Origin: an uncultured Methylococcaceae bacterium
GTDB taxonomy: Bacteria > Pseudomonadota > Gammaproteobacteria > Methylococcales > Methylomonadaceae
Assembly (NCBI GenBank): GCA_903903765.1
Contig: CAIVAH010000001.1
Location: 1-15,241, forward strand
Length of the DNA: 15,241 nt
Reading direction: 5' to 3'
Shown: piece by piece, positions 7,218 through 14,325 of the stretch
Numbering within the stretch: the first letter of the stretch is position 1
Layout: each line of letters begins with the position of its first letter
The notes under the pieces: generated by a model
The model's input: the letters and a program-made list of their open reading frames with translations, nothing else
What the model was told of the DNA's origin: nothing
Databases searched by the model: none
Made by a program: the position numbers and the translations under genes

Positions 7218-7685
7218 TTATGACGTGGCTTCTAAACTTAAAATAAATCCCCATTCATCAGCACTCACTGGCATAACCGATAAGCGATTGCCGGGTCTTA
7301 CCACCGCCATATTGCTCAACTCTGGTCTGGCTTTTAATTCTTTAAGCCCGATGGTGCGTGAGAATTGTCTGACAAATTTAACATCTACCATTATCCAGCG
7401 GGGATTTGCGGGGTCACTCTTAGGATCAAAGTGATGGTCGTCAGGATCAAACGCGGTGTGGTCTGGGTAACCTTCTTTAGCAATTTCCATAATACCGACA
7501 ATGCCGGGTTCATCGCAATTTGAATGATAAAAAAACACTTGGTCGCCCAATTTCATGGCATCGCGCATCATGTTTCTGGCTTGATAATTACGCACGCCAT
7601 CCCATGGTTCAGTTTGGTTTGGTCTTTGATAAAGATCTTGGATGCCAAATACATCCGGTTCAGATTTCATTAGCCAATAGTTCAT
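7218..7685 (-). CDS. EVE-domain protein (PUA-like fold, thymocyte nuclear protein 1 / YTH-related)
   Basis: This 155-residue single-domain protein shows the hallmark EVE blocks: YWLMKSEPDVF (3-13), WDGVRNYQARNMMRD (28-42), GDQVFFYHSNC (47-57) and RLSVMPVSADEW (134-145). EVE domains have a PUA-like fold with an aromatic cage and bind modified bases in DNA or RNA. The full-length single-domain form is widespread in proteobacteria as a housekeeping protein of unknown role. The length is usual. It is upstream of the HsdR stub and fic on the same strand, but it has its own upstream region after the rsmA terminator, so it is probably transcribed independently and may extend into the stub and fic. 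The start ATG has only a weak TAAG-like ribosome site. Confidence 0.92.
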   Translation of the reverse strand: MNYWLMKSEPDVFGIQDLYQRPNQTEPWDGVRNYQARNMMRDAMKLGDQVFFYHSNCDEPGIVGIMEIAKEGYPDHTAFDPDDHHFDPKSDPANPRWIMVDVKFVRQFSRTIGLKELKARPELSNMAVVRPGNRLSVMPVSADEWGFILSLEATS

Positions 7686-7718
7686 GGTCGCTTAAGTTTT
7701 AATTTTAAAAAGCGTTAG

Positions 7719-7761
7719 TTTGCCATTAAACTTTAATTAATGCACGATTAGACATGGCAAA
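7719..7761. repeat. 8-bp inverted repeat upstream of the EVE gene
   Basis: TTTGCCAT (7719-7726) and ATGGCAAA (7754-7761) are perfect inverted copies separated by 27 A+T-rich bases, 33 bases upstream of the EVE start. They lie where its promoter should be; the outer copy reads TTGCCA on the minus strand, a weak -35 candidate. It may be an operator or a long-loop hairpin in the leader; nothing shows which. Confidence 0.35.
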
Positions 7762-7796
7762 AAGCGAGGATTGATGAGTGTGCAGATCTGATGGAC

Positions 7797-7826
7797 AAAA
7801 AAAATGCGACCTTTGGGATCGCATTT
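7797..7826 (-). terminator. Rho-independent terminator of the pdxA-rsmA transcript
   Basis: On the minus strand the stem AAATGCGA/TCGCATTT (7819-7826 with 7802-7809), extended by two inner G-C pairs across a one-base bulge, encloses a four-base loop. It is followed directly by a run of eight U residues (7797-7804). It lies 80 bases past the rsmA stop codon and before the EVE gene, so it separates the two transcription units. Confidence 0.88.
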
Positions 7827-7841
7827 AAAAGAAGGATATAA

Positions 7842-7883
7842 AACTCTGAATTCCTAGGAGGAGGAATTTGCATCTCAAGAGTT
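7842..7883 (-). ncRNA. Hairpin in the rsmA 3' UTR with a CCUCCU loop (possible 3'-UTR RNA element)
   Basis: Read on the minus strand, AATTCCT and AGGAATT (7862-7868 and 7849-7855) form a perfect 7-bp stem closing a six-base CCUCCU loop. A second perfect stem, AACTCT/AGAGTT (7878-7883 and 7842-7847), brackets it, with a nine-base bulge on the 5' side. It lies between the rsmA stop and the terminator. A C/U-rich loop that can pair with Shine-Dalgarno sequences is a common feature of bacterial regulatory RNAs, but function here is only inferred; it could be plain 3' UTR structure. Confidence 0.4.
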
Positions 7884-7905
7884 GACATTATGATATCGCT
7901 AAAGT

Positions 7906-8730
7906 CTAACAAATGGAATGTGGCAAATTGTCGCAGTTCTCTTCTGGTTCTGTTGCTTCGATCAAATTACTCAGTCTGGCAAAGTCATTCAGCGAAATAA
8001 CTTCAGCACGTAAGTTGGGATCAATGCCCAATGCACTGAGAGCATCTTCTGCGATAAGTTTTTTTAATGAATTGCGTAAGGTTTTGCGACGTTGAGAAAA
8101 GGCTTGGGTAACAACGCGGTTTAGCATTTTAAGGTCATTTACTTCAACGGGTGGTAGGGCATGAGGAATTAGCCTAACGATAGCTGACATGACTTTAGGT
8201 GCAGGGTCAAAGCTTTCCGGAGGTACATCAAATAATAGTTCAGTTTTACAATAGTACTGCATCATAACGCTGAGTCTGCCGTATTTTTTACTGCCCGGTT
8301 CTGCACAAATGCGATCCACGACTTCTTTTTGTAACATAAAGTGCATGTCTTCTATACAGTTTGCATTGTCGAGTAAATGAAACATTAAAGGTGTAGAAAT
8401 GTTATAAGGTAAGTTACCTATCACTCGCAGTTTTTCATTTTCTTTAGCTAGTGCAGAAAAATCAAATCGTAAGGCATCCGCGCTGTGTATCTTTAAATCA
8501 GGATAGGCTTTAAATTTATTTTTTAAATAAATCACTAAATCTCTATCAAGTTCTACGACTTCTAAATTTAAACCCTGTGCTAATAAAGGTTCGGTTAAGG
8601 CTCCCATGCCTGGCCCGATCTCAACCCAATGATCTTTAGTTTGGGAATTAAGGCTAGAAAGTATGCTGTATATAATGTTGTGATCGTGTAAAAAATTTTG
8701 GCCAAAACGTTTGCGAGGTGTATGTGTCAT
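7906..8730 (-). CDS. rsmA: 16S rRNA (adenine1518-N6/adenine1519-N6)-dimethyltransferase
   Basis: RsmA (KsgA) uses SAM to dimethylate two adjacent adenines in the 3'-terminal helix 45 of 16S rRNA, a late check on small-subunit assembly. Seen here: the N-terminal PRKRFGQNFLHD (5-16), SAM motif I EIGPGMGALTEPLL (37-50), acidic loop ELDRDL (60-65), the catalytic NLPYNIS (106-112) and the C-terminal FSQRRKTLRNSL (211-222). All are typical, and 274 residues is the normal length. It starts 4 bases after the pdxA stop, with no strong ribosome site, which points to translational coupling with pdxA. The pdxA-ksgA adjacency is the conserved gammaproteobacterial order, but the usual downstream apaG/apaH genes are absent here; a terminator follows instead. 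Confidence 0.97.
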   Translation of the reverse strand: MTHTPRKRFGQNFLHDHNIIYSILSSLNSQTKDHWVEIGPGMGALTEPLLAQGLNLEVVELDRDLVIYLKNKFKAYPDLKIHSADALRFDFSALAKENEKLRVIGNLPYNISTPLMFHLLDNANCIEDMHFMLQKEVVDRICAEPGSKKYGRLSVMMQYYCKTELLFDVPPESFDPAPKVMSAIVRLIPHALPPVEVNDLKMLNRVVTQAFSQRRKTLRNSLKKLIAEDALSALGIDPNLRAEVISLNDFARLSNLIEATEPEENCDNLPHSIC

Positions 8731-8734
8731 GTTT

Positions 8735-9727
8735 TCAAGAAGATTGAGATGTCATAATTAAGGCCGTTTTTAAAGCAAATAGCAGGCTGCCTAGATTAGC
8801 TTTGCCTGTGCCTGCAAGATCTAAGGCTGTGCCATGATCAACGGATGTACGAATAATCGGTAGGCCAAGCGTAATATTAACAGCATTTCCAAAGCCTTGA
8901 TATTTTAGTACCGGTAGACCTTGGTCATGGTACATGGCTAGAACTGCATCTGCCGTTTCTAAATATTTAGGGGTAAATAAAGTATCTGCGGGCAATGGTC
9001 CTACTATATCCAAGCCTTGTTGTTTAAAGTGGTTGATGACTGGGGTAATCACCCTAATTTCTTCTGTGCCTAAATGACCGTTTTCTCCTGCATGAGGGTT
9101 TAATCCACAGACTAAGATTTTGGGTTTTGGGATGTTAAAGCGTGTGCGTAAGTCATGTTCTAAGATACTAATAACCTTATTTAAGCATTCAGGGGTAATG
9201 GCTGCACTAATATCTTTTAGCGGTAAATGTGTGGTGGCTAAAGCAACGCGTAAACCAGGTGTTGCCAGCATCATCACTGGGTGCCCCCCCGTTAATTCGG
9301 CAATAAATTCGGTATGACCCGTAAAGGTAAAGCCCGCATCATTAATAACGCCTTTATCGACGGGGCCAGTTACCATGGCATCAAAAACAGCATTGATACA
9401 ACCTTGGGTGGCTATTGTTAAGGTTTTTAAAACATAAGAGCTGTTGTGTGCATCAGTTTGGCCACAACAAACGGGCTTAATCAGCTCAACATTAAGTACA
9501 GTTAAGTAACCGGCGGTGTGAAGTGTTGTGTGATCATCTTGATCAAACTCCTTAATTTGAATGGGTAGGTTTAATTCAAATGCTCTTTGGCGCAGTAAAT
9601 CGGCACTCCCAATAGCGATGAGTTGGTAGGGTAAATTTTGCTGAGCGAGTTGTAAGCAAAGATCTGGGCCAATGCCGGCGGGTTCACCTGGTGTTAATGC
9701 TATGCGAGTGATGTGCTTAGAAGTCAT
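8735..9727 (-). CDS. pdxA: 4-hydroxythreonine-4-phosphate dehydrogenase
   Basis: PdxA oxidises 4-phosphohydroxy-L-threonine with NAD(P)+ in the DXP-dependent pyridoxal 5'-phosphate pathway; the product is condensed with DXP by PdxJ. The sequence shows [13 protein letters not shown] (11-23), TGHTEF (136-141) and the three metal-binding histidines in TTHLPL (His167), NPHAGE (His212) and MYHDQG (His267), each one residue from the E. coli numbering. [16 protein letters not shown] (296-311) is the C-terminal family signature. It is full length at 330 residues. It is the first gene of the minus-strand unit with rsmA, divergent from hemC across a 153-base spacer that should hold both promoters. In many relatives surA lies immediately upstream; here it does not. 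Confidence 0.97.
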   Translation of the reverse strand: MTSKHITRIALTPGEPAGIGPDLCLQLAQQNLPYQLIAIGSADLLRQRAFELNLPIQIKEFDQDDHTTLHTAGYLTVLNVELIKPVCCGQTDAHNSSYVLKTLTIATQGCINAVFDAMVTGPVDKGVINDAGFTFTGHTEFIAELTGGHPVMMLATPGLRVALATTHLPLKDISAAITPECLNKVISILEHDLRTRFNIPKPKILVCGLNPHAGENGHLGTEEIRVITPVINHFKQQGLDIVGPLPADTLFTPKYLETADAVLAMYHDQGLPVLKYQGFGNAVNITLGLPIIRTSVDHGTALDLAGTGKANLGSLLFALKTALIMTSQSS

Positions 9728-9880
9728 TGGGCTCTAGGTATCTAAAAGGAATGAATTTTACAGGATATTGACCTGACTTTTTGATCTCACGATCAGAAAA
9801 CTCGTTTTAAGGAGAGTAACACAGACCATTAGCTTAAATAAGGTTACAATAGGCGCATTTTTTGTGCTGGAGTTGCTTTT
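9728..9880. promoter_or_regulatory. Divergent intergenic region between pdxA and hemC
   Basis: These 153 bases lie between two outward-facing genes and must carry promoters for pdxA (minus) and hemC (plus). A plausible plus-strand -10, TACAAT, is at 9845-9850, about 30 bases before the hemC start, but no good -35 stands at 16-18 bases from it. On the minus strand TAAAAT-like sequences occur near the pdxA start without a clear -35. No hairpin or operator stood out. Confidence 0.4.
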
Positions 9881-10807
9881 TTGACTAAGAAAATTATTCG
9901 CATTGCTACGCGTCAAAGTCCTTTAGCTTTATGGCAGGCTGAACATGTTGCCGCTTTGTTGACCCAGACATTTCCGGACGTGACTGCGCAATTAGTTAAA
10001 ATGGTTACTCGTGGCGATAAAATATTAGACGCCCCTTTAGCAAAAGTAGGGGGGAAAGGCCTCTTTGTTAAAGAACTAGAAGAAGGTATGTTGTCTGGAA
10101 ATGCAGATATTGCGGTGCATTCTATGAAGGATGTGCCAATCGAGTTCCCCGTTGGTTTGCATTTAGCCGCTATTTTAGAGCGCGAAGATCCCAGCGATGC
10201 ATTTGTGTCTAATCGATTTAAAAGTCTTGCAGATTTACCGGTCAATGCGCGCATTGGGACCTCAAGTTTGCGTAGAGAATGTCAATTAAAAGAGTTATTT
10301 CCTAGCGCTGAAGTTATTCCCTTAAGGGGTAATGTTAATACCCGTTTAGCAAAATTAGATGCAGGTGAATATGATGCTATTATTTTGGCCTCTGCAGGTT
10401 TAAAAAGGTTGGGCTTAGCGGATCGAATTACTGAGGCATTATCTGTGACTGTTAGTTTGCCTGCGGTAGGGCAAGGTGCTATTGGTATAGAATGTCGTGT
10501 TGATGATATTGAAATTAATCAGATGCTCTCTGCTTTGCATGATAAGACGACAGGCTTATGCGTAACGGCAGAGCGTGCTATGAATACGCGCTTAAATGGA
10601 GGTTGCCAAGTGCCAATTGCAGGTTTTGCTGTTTTAGAAAATGGGCAAGTTTTCATGCGTGGTTTAGTGGGTCACCCTGATGGATCTGTGCTTTATCGTT
10701 CAGAAAGCACTGGCTCAGAAGCAGATGTTGAGGCGCTTGGTTGTAAAATAGCCGAAGATTTGCTCGCACAAGGCGCTGATAAAATTTTAAATGCCTTGTT
10801 TGATTAA
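9881..10807 (+). CDS. hemC: Hydroxymethylbilane synthase (porphobilinogen deaminase)
   Basis: HemC condenses four porphobilinogen molecules into hydroxymethylbilane in the cytosol. It shows [12 protein letters not shown] (8-19), KGLFVKELE (59-67), the catalytic Asp84 in HSMKDVP (80-86), RIGTSSLRR (124-132) and the dipyrromethane-cofactor Cys242 in NGGCQVP (239-245). Asp84 and Cys242 fall at exactly the E. coli positions, which supports the chosen start. At 308 residues it is full length. The start codon is TTG, preceded by GGAG at 9870-9873 with about 7 bases of spacing; a TTG start may keep expression low. Its TAA shares a base with the hemD ATG (TAATG), so the two are translationally coupled. 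Confidence 0.97.
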   Translation: MTKKIIRIATRQSPLALWQAEHVAALLTQTFPDVTAQLVKMVTRGDKILDAPLAKVGGKGLFVKELEEGMLSGNADIAVHSMKDVPIEFPVGLHLAAILEREDPSDAFVSNRFKSLADLPVNARIGTSSLRRECQLKELFPSAEVIPLRGNVNTRLAKLDAGEYDAIILASAGLKRLGLADRITEALSVTVSLPAVGQGAIGIECRVDDIEINQMLSALHDKTTGLCVTAERAMNTRLNGGCQVPIAGFAVLENGQVFMRGLVGHPDGSVLYRSESTGSEADVEALGCKIAEDLLAQGADKILNALFD

Positions 10808-11598
10808 TGACGGTTTTACAGGGTGTTAGCGTTTTAGTAACGCGGCCTGTTCATCAAGCAGAAAAATTGAGTCAGTTAATTGAAGCGGCCGGCGGTGTGG
10901 CGGTTAAGTTTCCGACCATAGAAATTGCTAGATTATCGGATTCAGAAGCGCAGCCAATAGCAACAGTTAATGAGTTGACTTATGATTGGTTAATTTTTAT
11001 AAGTGCTAATGCAGTTACTATGCACGGATATTATTCAGATAGTGATAGAATAAAAAAATTTAAATCAGTACGGATTGCTGCAATGGGTAAGTCTACGGAA
11101 TTGGTGCTTCAAAAGGCGGGTTACGTAGTTGATTTGGTAGCAAAAAATGGAGCTAGTACCGAGGACTTACTGGCAATGCCTGAGTTACTTCAGGTAAAAA
11201 ATCAAAGAATTTTGATTATTCGTGGCCAAGGAGGGCGTGAAGAATTAGCCAATGTTTTGCAACTGAGAGGTGCAAGCGTTGACTATTTGGATGTGTATAA
11301 ACGTATCGTACCTAACATAGATAACTCGAATCTTATTGGGTTATTAAAAAAGCACTGCTTAGATATCATCACCATTACCAGTGCAGAAGCCTTGCAAAAT
11401 TTGTTAAGTATGGTCGGTGAAAGTTTTAAGCAGCACTTATTAGAAGTGCCATTAGTGGTTGTAAGTCATAGAATTAGAATAATAGCAGCCGAAATTGGCT
11501 TTAAAAGAATTGCAGTGGCGGTTAGCCCTTCAGATATGGCAATTCTTGATACAGTAATAATGAGTGTAAAAAGGGGGGAGTGTGGCCGAAGTGAGTGA
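10807..11598 (+). CDS. hemD: Uroporphyrinogen-III synthase
   Basis: HemD cyclises hydroxymethylbilane with inversion of ring D to give uroporphyrinogen III, the branch point for heme, siroheme and cobalamin. The family is poorly conserved, but this 263-residue protein shows the typical landmarks: LVTRPVHQAEKL (10-21), FPTIEI (35-40), WLIFISANAV, a central AAMGKST, ILIIRGQGGREEL and the C-terminal ITSAEALQNLL. The order hemC-hemD-hemX-hemY settles the call. Its start overlaps the hemC stop by one base and its end overlaps hemX, with a purine-rich ribosome site for hemX inside its last codons. Confidence 0.93.
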   Translation: MTVLQGVSVLVTRPVHQAEKLSQLIEAAGGVAVKFPTIEIARLSDSEAQPIATVNELTYDWLIFISANAVTMHGYYSDSDRIKKFKSVRIAAMGKSTELVLQKAGYVVDLVAKNGASTEDLLAMPELLQVKNQRILIIRGQGGREELANVLQLRGASVDYLDVYKRIVPNIDNSNLIGLLKKHCLDIITITSAEALQNLLSMVGESFKQHLLEVPLVVVSHRIRIIAAEIGFKRIAVAVSPSDMAILDTVIMSVKRGECGRSE

Positions 11599-12793
11599 AC
11601 AAGAAGCGCAATATCAGAGTGAGGTTAAACCTGTTCGACGTTCGCAGGGTGGTTTGTGGTTTGGCGTTATTATCCTTTTTATTGTTATCACCTTAGCGGG
11701 GGCGGGTTTTTATTTTTTTACCCAATTACGTGATAAACAAGAAGGCTTAGGCGGTGAAGTAAAAGGTCAGATGTCTAAGCAAATTGCTGATTATCAAGCG
11801 CAATTAGTTGCAATACAAGCTCAAATAGCGGCGATGGAAGCCAATATGGCCGGTAAGGATACCCATTTTACAAAAACGTTAGCGGATTTTTCACAGTTAC
11901 ATAGTGAAAAACTTGAAAACACACGTAAAGATTTAACTGATTCAATTGTCAGTGTGCAAAGACAATTGGGTAAAACGCGGGGTGATTGGTTGATTGCTGA
12001 CGCAGAATATCTACTCAGTGTTGCTAATGAGCGCTTATATCTAATGGGGGATGTTAACACGACTCGTGAAGCCCTAGAAGCTTCAGATCAACGCTTAAGA
12101 GAAAGTGGTGATGCGTCAATTTTTAAAGTCAGAGAAGAAATTGCCCGTGAACTCGCTGATATTCAAAAGGTCATCGTCCCTGATGTAGTCGGTATTTATG
12201 CTGCCCTACAGTCACTCCAAGATCATGTTGATCAATTAACCTTATTATTACCCTACACTGGTAAAGCGCTTACTCCTCCTGCAGAAACTAAAGATTCAGA
12301 TGATCAGGGGGCCTTAGATTCGGCACTGTCACATTTTAAAGGTGTCGTTACCATTAGACACACAAAACATGAAGTAAAAGAAGTTTTGACTCCAGAAGAA
12401 GCTGAGTTTATTCATGAGCAATTAAAAGTTAAGTTAGAACTGGTTAAGATAGCTCTAGTTCAGCACAATGAGGCATTATTTCAGTCGAGTTTAGCGGATG
12501 CAAAAAAATGGACACAATTGCATTTTCTTGATGATGCTGATGTGAATAAATTTATTGCTCAATTGGATCAATTCAGTACTAACAAAATTCATAGTCAATT
12601 TCCTGATATAAGCAAATCATTGAAAATGCTCAGAGATATTACTCAGCTAAGAATTGAAACTGATAAGGTGATTGAAACTGAACCTAAAGTTGAACCTGTA
12701 AAGCCAGAGGAAATTGTAGAACCCGAAGATAAAATTAGCTCTACTAAGCCAACTGAAGCAGAACCAGTAGTGGCAAAGCCAGAAAAGAAATGA
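11591..12793 (+). CDS. hemX: HemX, inner-membrane protein of the hem operon
   Basis: HemX is often annotated as uroporphyrinogen-III C-methyltransferase, but this protein has no SUMT motifs and is better described as a membrane protein of unclear role. It has a short charged cytoplasmic N-terminus, one membrane segment GLWFGVIILFIVITLAGAGF (about residues 21-40), a coiled-coil stretch to about residue 130, a helical periplasmic domain with RGDWLIADAEYLLSVANERL as the HemX signature, and a Pro/Glu/Lys-rich tail over the last 45 residues. GTG at 11591 is preferred because GGAG at 11577-11580 lies ten bases away; an in-frame GTG at 11582 is nearly on top of that site. The chosen start overlaps hemD by 8 bases and gives 400 residues. 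Confidence 0.88.
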   Translation: MSEQEAQYQSEVKPVRRSQGGLWFGVIILFIVITLAGAGFYFFTQLRDKQEGLGGEVKGQMSKQIADYQAQLVAIQAQIAAMEANMAGKDTHFTKTLADFSQLHSEKLENTRKDLTDSIVSVQRQLGKTRGDWLIADAEYLLSVANERLYLMGDVNTTREALEASDQRLRESGDASIFKVREEIARELADIQKVIVPDVVGIYAALQSLQDHVDQLTLLLPYTGKALTPPAETKDSDDQGALDSALSHFKGVVTIRHTKHEVKEVLTPEEAEFIHEQLKVKLELVKIALVQHNEALFQSSLADAKKWTQLHFLDDADVNKFIAQLDQFSTNKIHSQFPDISKSLKMLRDITQLRIETDKVIETEPKVEPVKPEEIVEPEDKISSTKPTEAEPVVAKPEKK

Positions 12794-12803
12794 GAGATTT
12801 TTC

Positions 12804-14027
12804 ATGAAAAAACTATTTTACTATCTGGGGCCTTTGTTATTAACGATTGTTACGGCTGTTTTAGTTTATAACGTTTTGCAGAGTTTTGAAGGTCCAGGTT
12901 ATGCATTGTTAGGCATTGGTAATTGGTCTATCGAAACTTCTCTGGTTGTTTTTGCGGTCACGCAGATTGTGGCTTTTTATGTGTTTTATGTGTTTTTCAG
13001 GTCAATAGGTTATTTGATCAGATTGCCTGGCCGCCTAAAAGCAAAGGGTAGAAATGTAAAGTTTAATCGTTCGCAAGAGGCGCTGATTGCTGGCTTAGTT
13101 GATTCTGCAGAAGGTAATTGGGAGCGAGCTGAGAATGTATTAATAAAGCACGTATCGCACAGTGGAGCGCCGCTATTACATTATTTAACGGCTGCCAGAG
13201 CTGCACAATCTCGTGGCGCTTTTGATAAGCGCGATGAATATTTAAAGAAAGCCACGCATCATTCACCTGATTCAAGCGTATTGATTGGTCTTACTCATGC
13301 AGAACTGAGTTTATCAGGCAATCAATTTGAGCAAGCATTAGAGACTTTAACCAGATTGCATGCTATTGATCCTACCCATGCAAATGTATTAAAGCTAATG
13401 CATCAAACCTATCAAAGTTTGGGTGATTGGCAAGGCTTGCGGGCTTTATTACCTAGCTTACATACTAATCAAGTATTAATGGAAAATGAGGTTAGAGAGC
13501 TAGAGATTGAAGCTTTTAAGCAGTTATTTCAACAGTCTGTGCTAGCTGGAAATTTATCAGAAATTCAGCAATTGTGGCTTGAAACGCCGCCTTTCATAAA
13601 AAACATCGCATCAATAGCTTCTTTGTATTATGCATCTATGATTAATGCTGGCTTAGGTACTCAAATAGAAGATGAGTTAGCTAACACATTGGCAAATGTT
13701 TGGGATGACACTTTAGTGGTTTTGTACGGCAGTATTGAATCTAAAAATATCAATAATCAACTAGAAGTCTCTGAAAAATGGGCTTATTTACACCCTGAAA
13801 ATCCTATTTTACTGGCTTTAATCGGTAAATTAGCTATTGCGGCTGGTGATAACTTTAAAGCAGAAAGTTATTTGGCTAAAAGTATTTCTGCAGAACCCAC
13901 AGTGCAAGCTTATCAGTTATTAGGGGATTTATTGTTTGCCCAAGATGATAAAGATAACGCTATGGCCTGTTATAAAAATGGTATTGAGTTGGCGTCTAAA
14001 GAGATTGTAAATCAGTTAAGCAGGTGA
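12804..14027 (+). CDS. hemY: HemY, membrane-anchored TPR protein of heme biosynthesis
   Basis: This proteobacterial HemY is not the Bacillus protoporphyrinogen oxidase of the same name. It has two N-terminal membrane segments (about residues 5-26 and 43-66) and, between them, the family signature EGPGYALLGIGNWSIETSL (29-47). A long helical tetratricopeptide-repeat region follows, for example SPDSSVLIGLTHAELSLSGN and a C-terminal repeat near YQLLGDLLFAQDDKDNAM. At 407 residues it is normal length. It starts 10 bases after hemX with a weak GAGA ribosome site and is the last gene of the operon, before a strong terminator. The molecular role is unsettled; an assembly or scaffold function for heme enzymes is the usual proposal. 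Confidence 0.92.
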   Translation: MKKLFYYLGPLLLTIVTAVLVYNVLQSFEGPGYALLGIGNWSIETSLVVFAVTQIVAFYVFYVFFRSIGYLIRLPGRLKAKGRNVKFNRSQEALIAGLVDSAEGNWERAENVLIKHVSHSGAPLLHYLTAARAAQSRGAFDKRDEYLKKATHHSPDSSVLIGLTHAELSLSGNQFEQALETLTRLHAIDPTHANVLKLMHQTYQSLGDWQGLRALLPSLHTNQVLMENEVRELEIEAFKQLFQQSVLAGNLSEIQQLWLETPPFIKNIASIASLYYASMINAGLGTQIEDELANTLANVWDDTLVVLYGSIESKNINNQLEVSEKWAYLHPENPILLALIGKLAIAAGDNFKAESYLAKSISAEPTVQAYQLLGDLLFAQDDKDNAMACYKNGIELASKEIVNQLSR

Positions 14028-14046
14028 TTTCAAACTACCTAAAATT

Positions 14047-14078
14047 AAAAAAAGCCTCGCACTGCGGGGCTTTTTTTT
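14047..14078 (+). terminator. Rho-independent terminator of the hemCDXY operon
   Basis: A seven-pair stem GCCTCGC (14054-14060) with GCGGGGC (14064-14070), including one G-T pair, closes an ACT loop and is followed by eight T residues (14071-14078). A run of seven A residues precedes the stem, so it could also act on the opposite strand. It begins 19 bases after the hemY stop. Confidence 0.95.
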
Positions 14079-14197
14079 GCGTGGTATTTAAAGGCGCTAA
14101 AAACTCAGTGCTAAATAAAAAAGTTTCAGTCGAATTACATGTAAATAAGTCTTTTAACCTGGTTTTGTCATCAAAAATTAAAGAAACCTTAAAGTAA

Positions 14198-14231
14198 ATG
14201 TCATATAAATGTAATGTTTGGTCGTTATTCT
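14198..14231 (+). promoter_or_regulatory. Putative PhoB box and -10 of the PhoX-like gene
   Basis: Two direct repeats, ATGTCAT (14198-14204) and ATGTAAT (14209-14215), are separated by four A+T bases, an 11-base period. This matches the E. coli Pho box architecture CTGTCAT-N4-CTGTCAT. A -10-like TATTCT lies at 14226-14231, ten bases past the box, where the -10 sits when a Pho box replaces the -35. Additional half-sites TTGTCAT (14165-14171) and ATGTCAT (14239-14245) flank it. The downstream gene encodes a probable secreted phosphatase, which fits phosphate-starvation control. Confidence 0.65.
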
Positions 14232-14325
14232 AAGGATGATGTCATTTTTTACCCTTTAGAATCACATCCTGATCTATTTAATTTCTTTATTTAACATTTA
14301 ATTTTAACAATTCTGGAGTTTTTGC

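Noticed and set aside
7195..7434. 79-codon plus-strand frame antisense to the EVE gene
   Set aside because: It lies almost wholly within the strongly supported EVE coding sequence, and its product shows no recognisable feature.
6006..7685. A complete phage-defence system made of EVE, HsdR stub and Fic
   Set aside because: No HsdM, HsdS, nuclease or helicase domain is present; the pieces do not add up to a known working system, so only remnants or a two-gene module can be argued.
7740..7872. Minus-strand small ORF starting with MQIPPPRNSEF in the rsmA 3' UTR
   Set aside because: It runs straight through the terminator stem and U-tract and has no Shine-Dalgarno site; the RNA structure explains the sequence better.
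9284..9292. Run of seven C residues in pdxA as a phase-variable tract
   Set aside because: The reading frame is intact, the run is short, and pdxA is a housekeeping enzyme; no sign of contingency-locus behaviour.
9913..10254. 113-codon minus-strand frame inside hemC
   Set aside because: It is opposite a clear hemC with catalytic residues in place; a shadow frame.
11821..12060. Minus-strand frame inside hemX
   Set aside because: Antisense shadow with no ribosome site or recognisable motif.
11591..12793. HemX as uroporphyrinogen-III methyltransferase
   Set aside because: No SUMT SAM-binding motifs are visible; the protein is a single-span membrane protein with a coiled coil.
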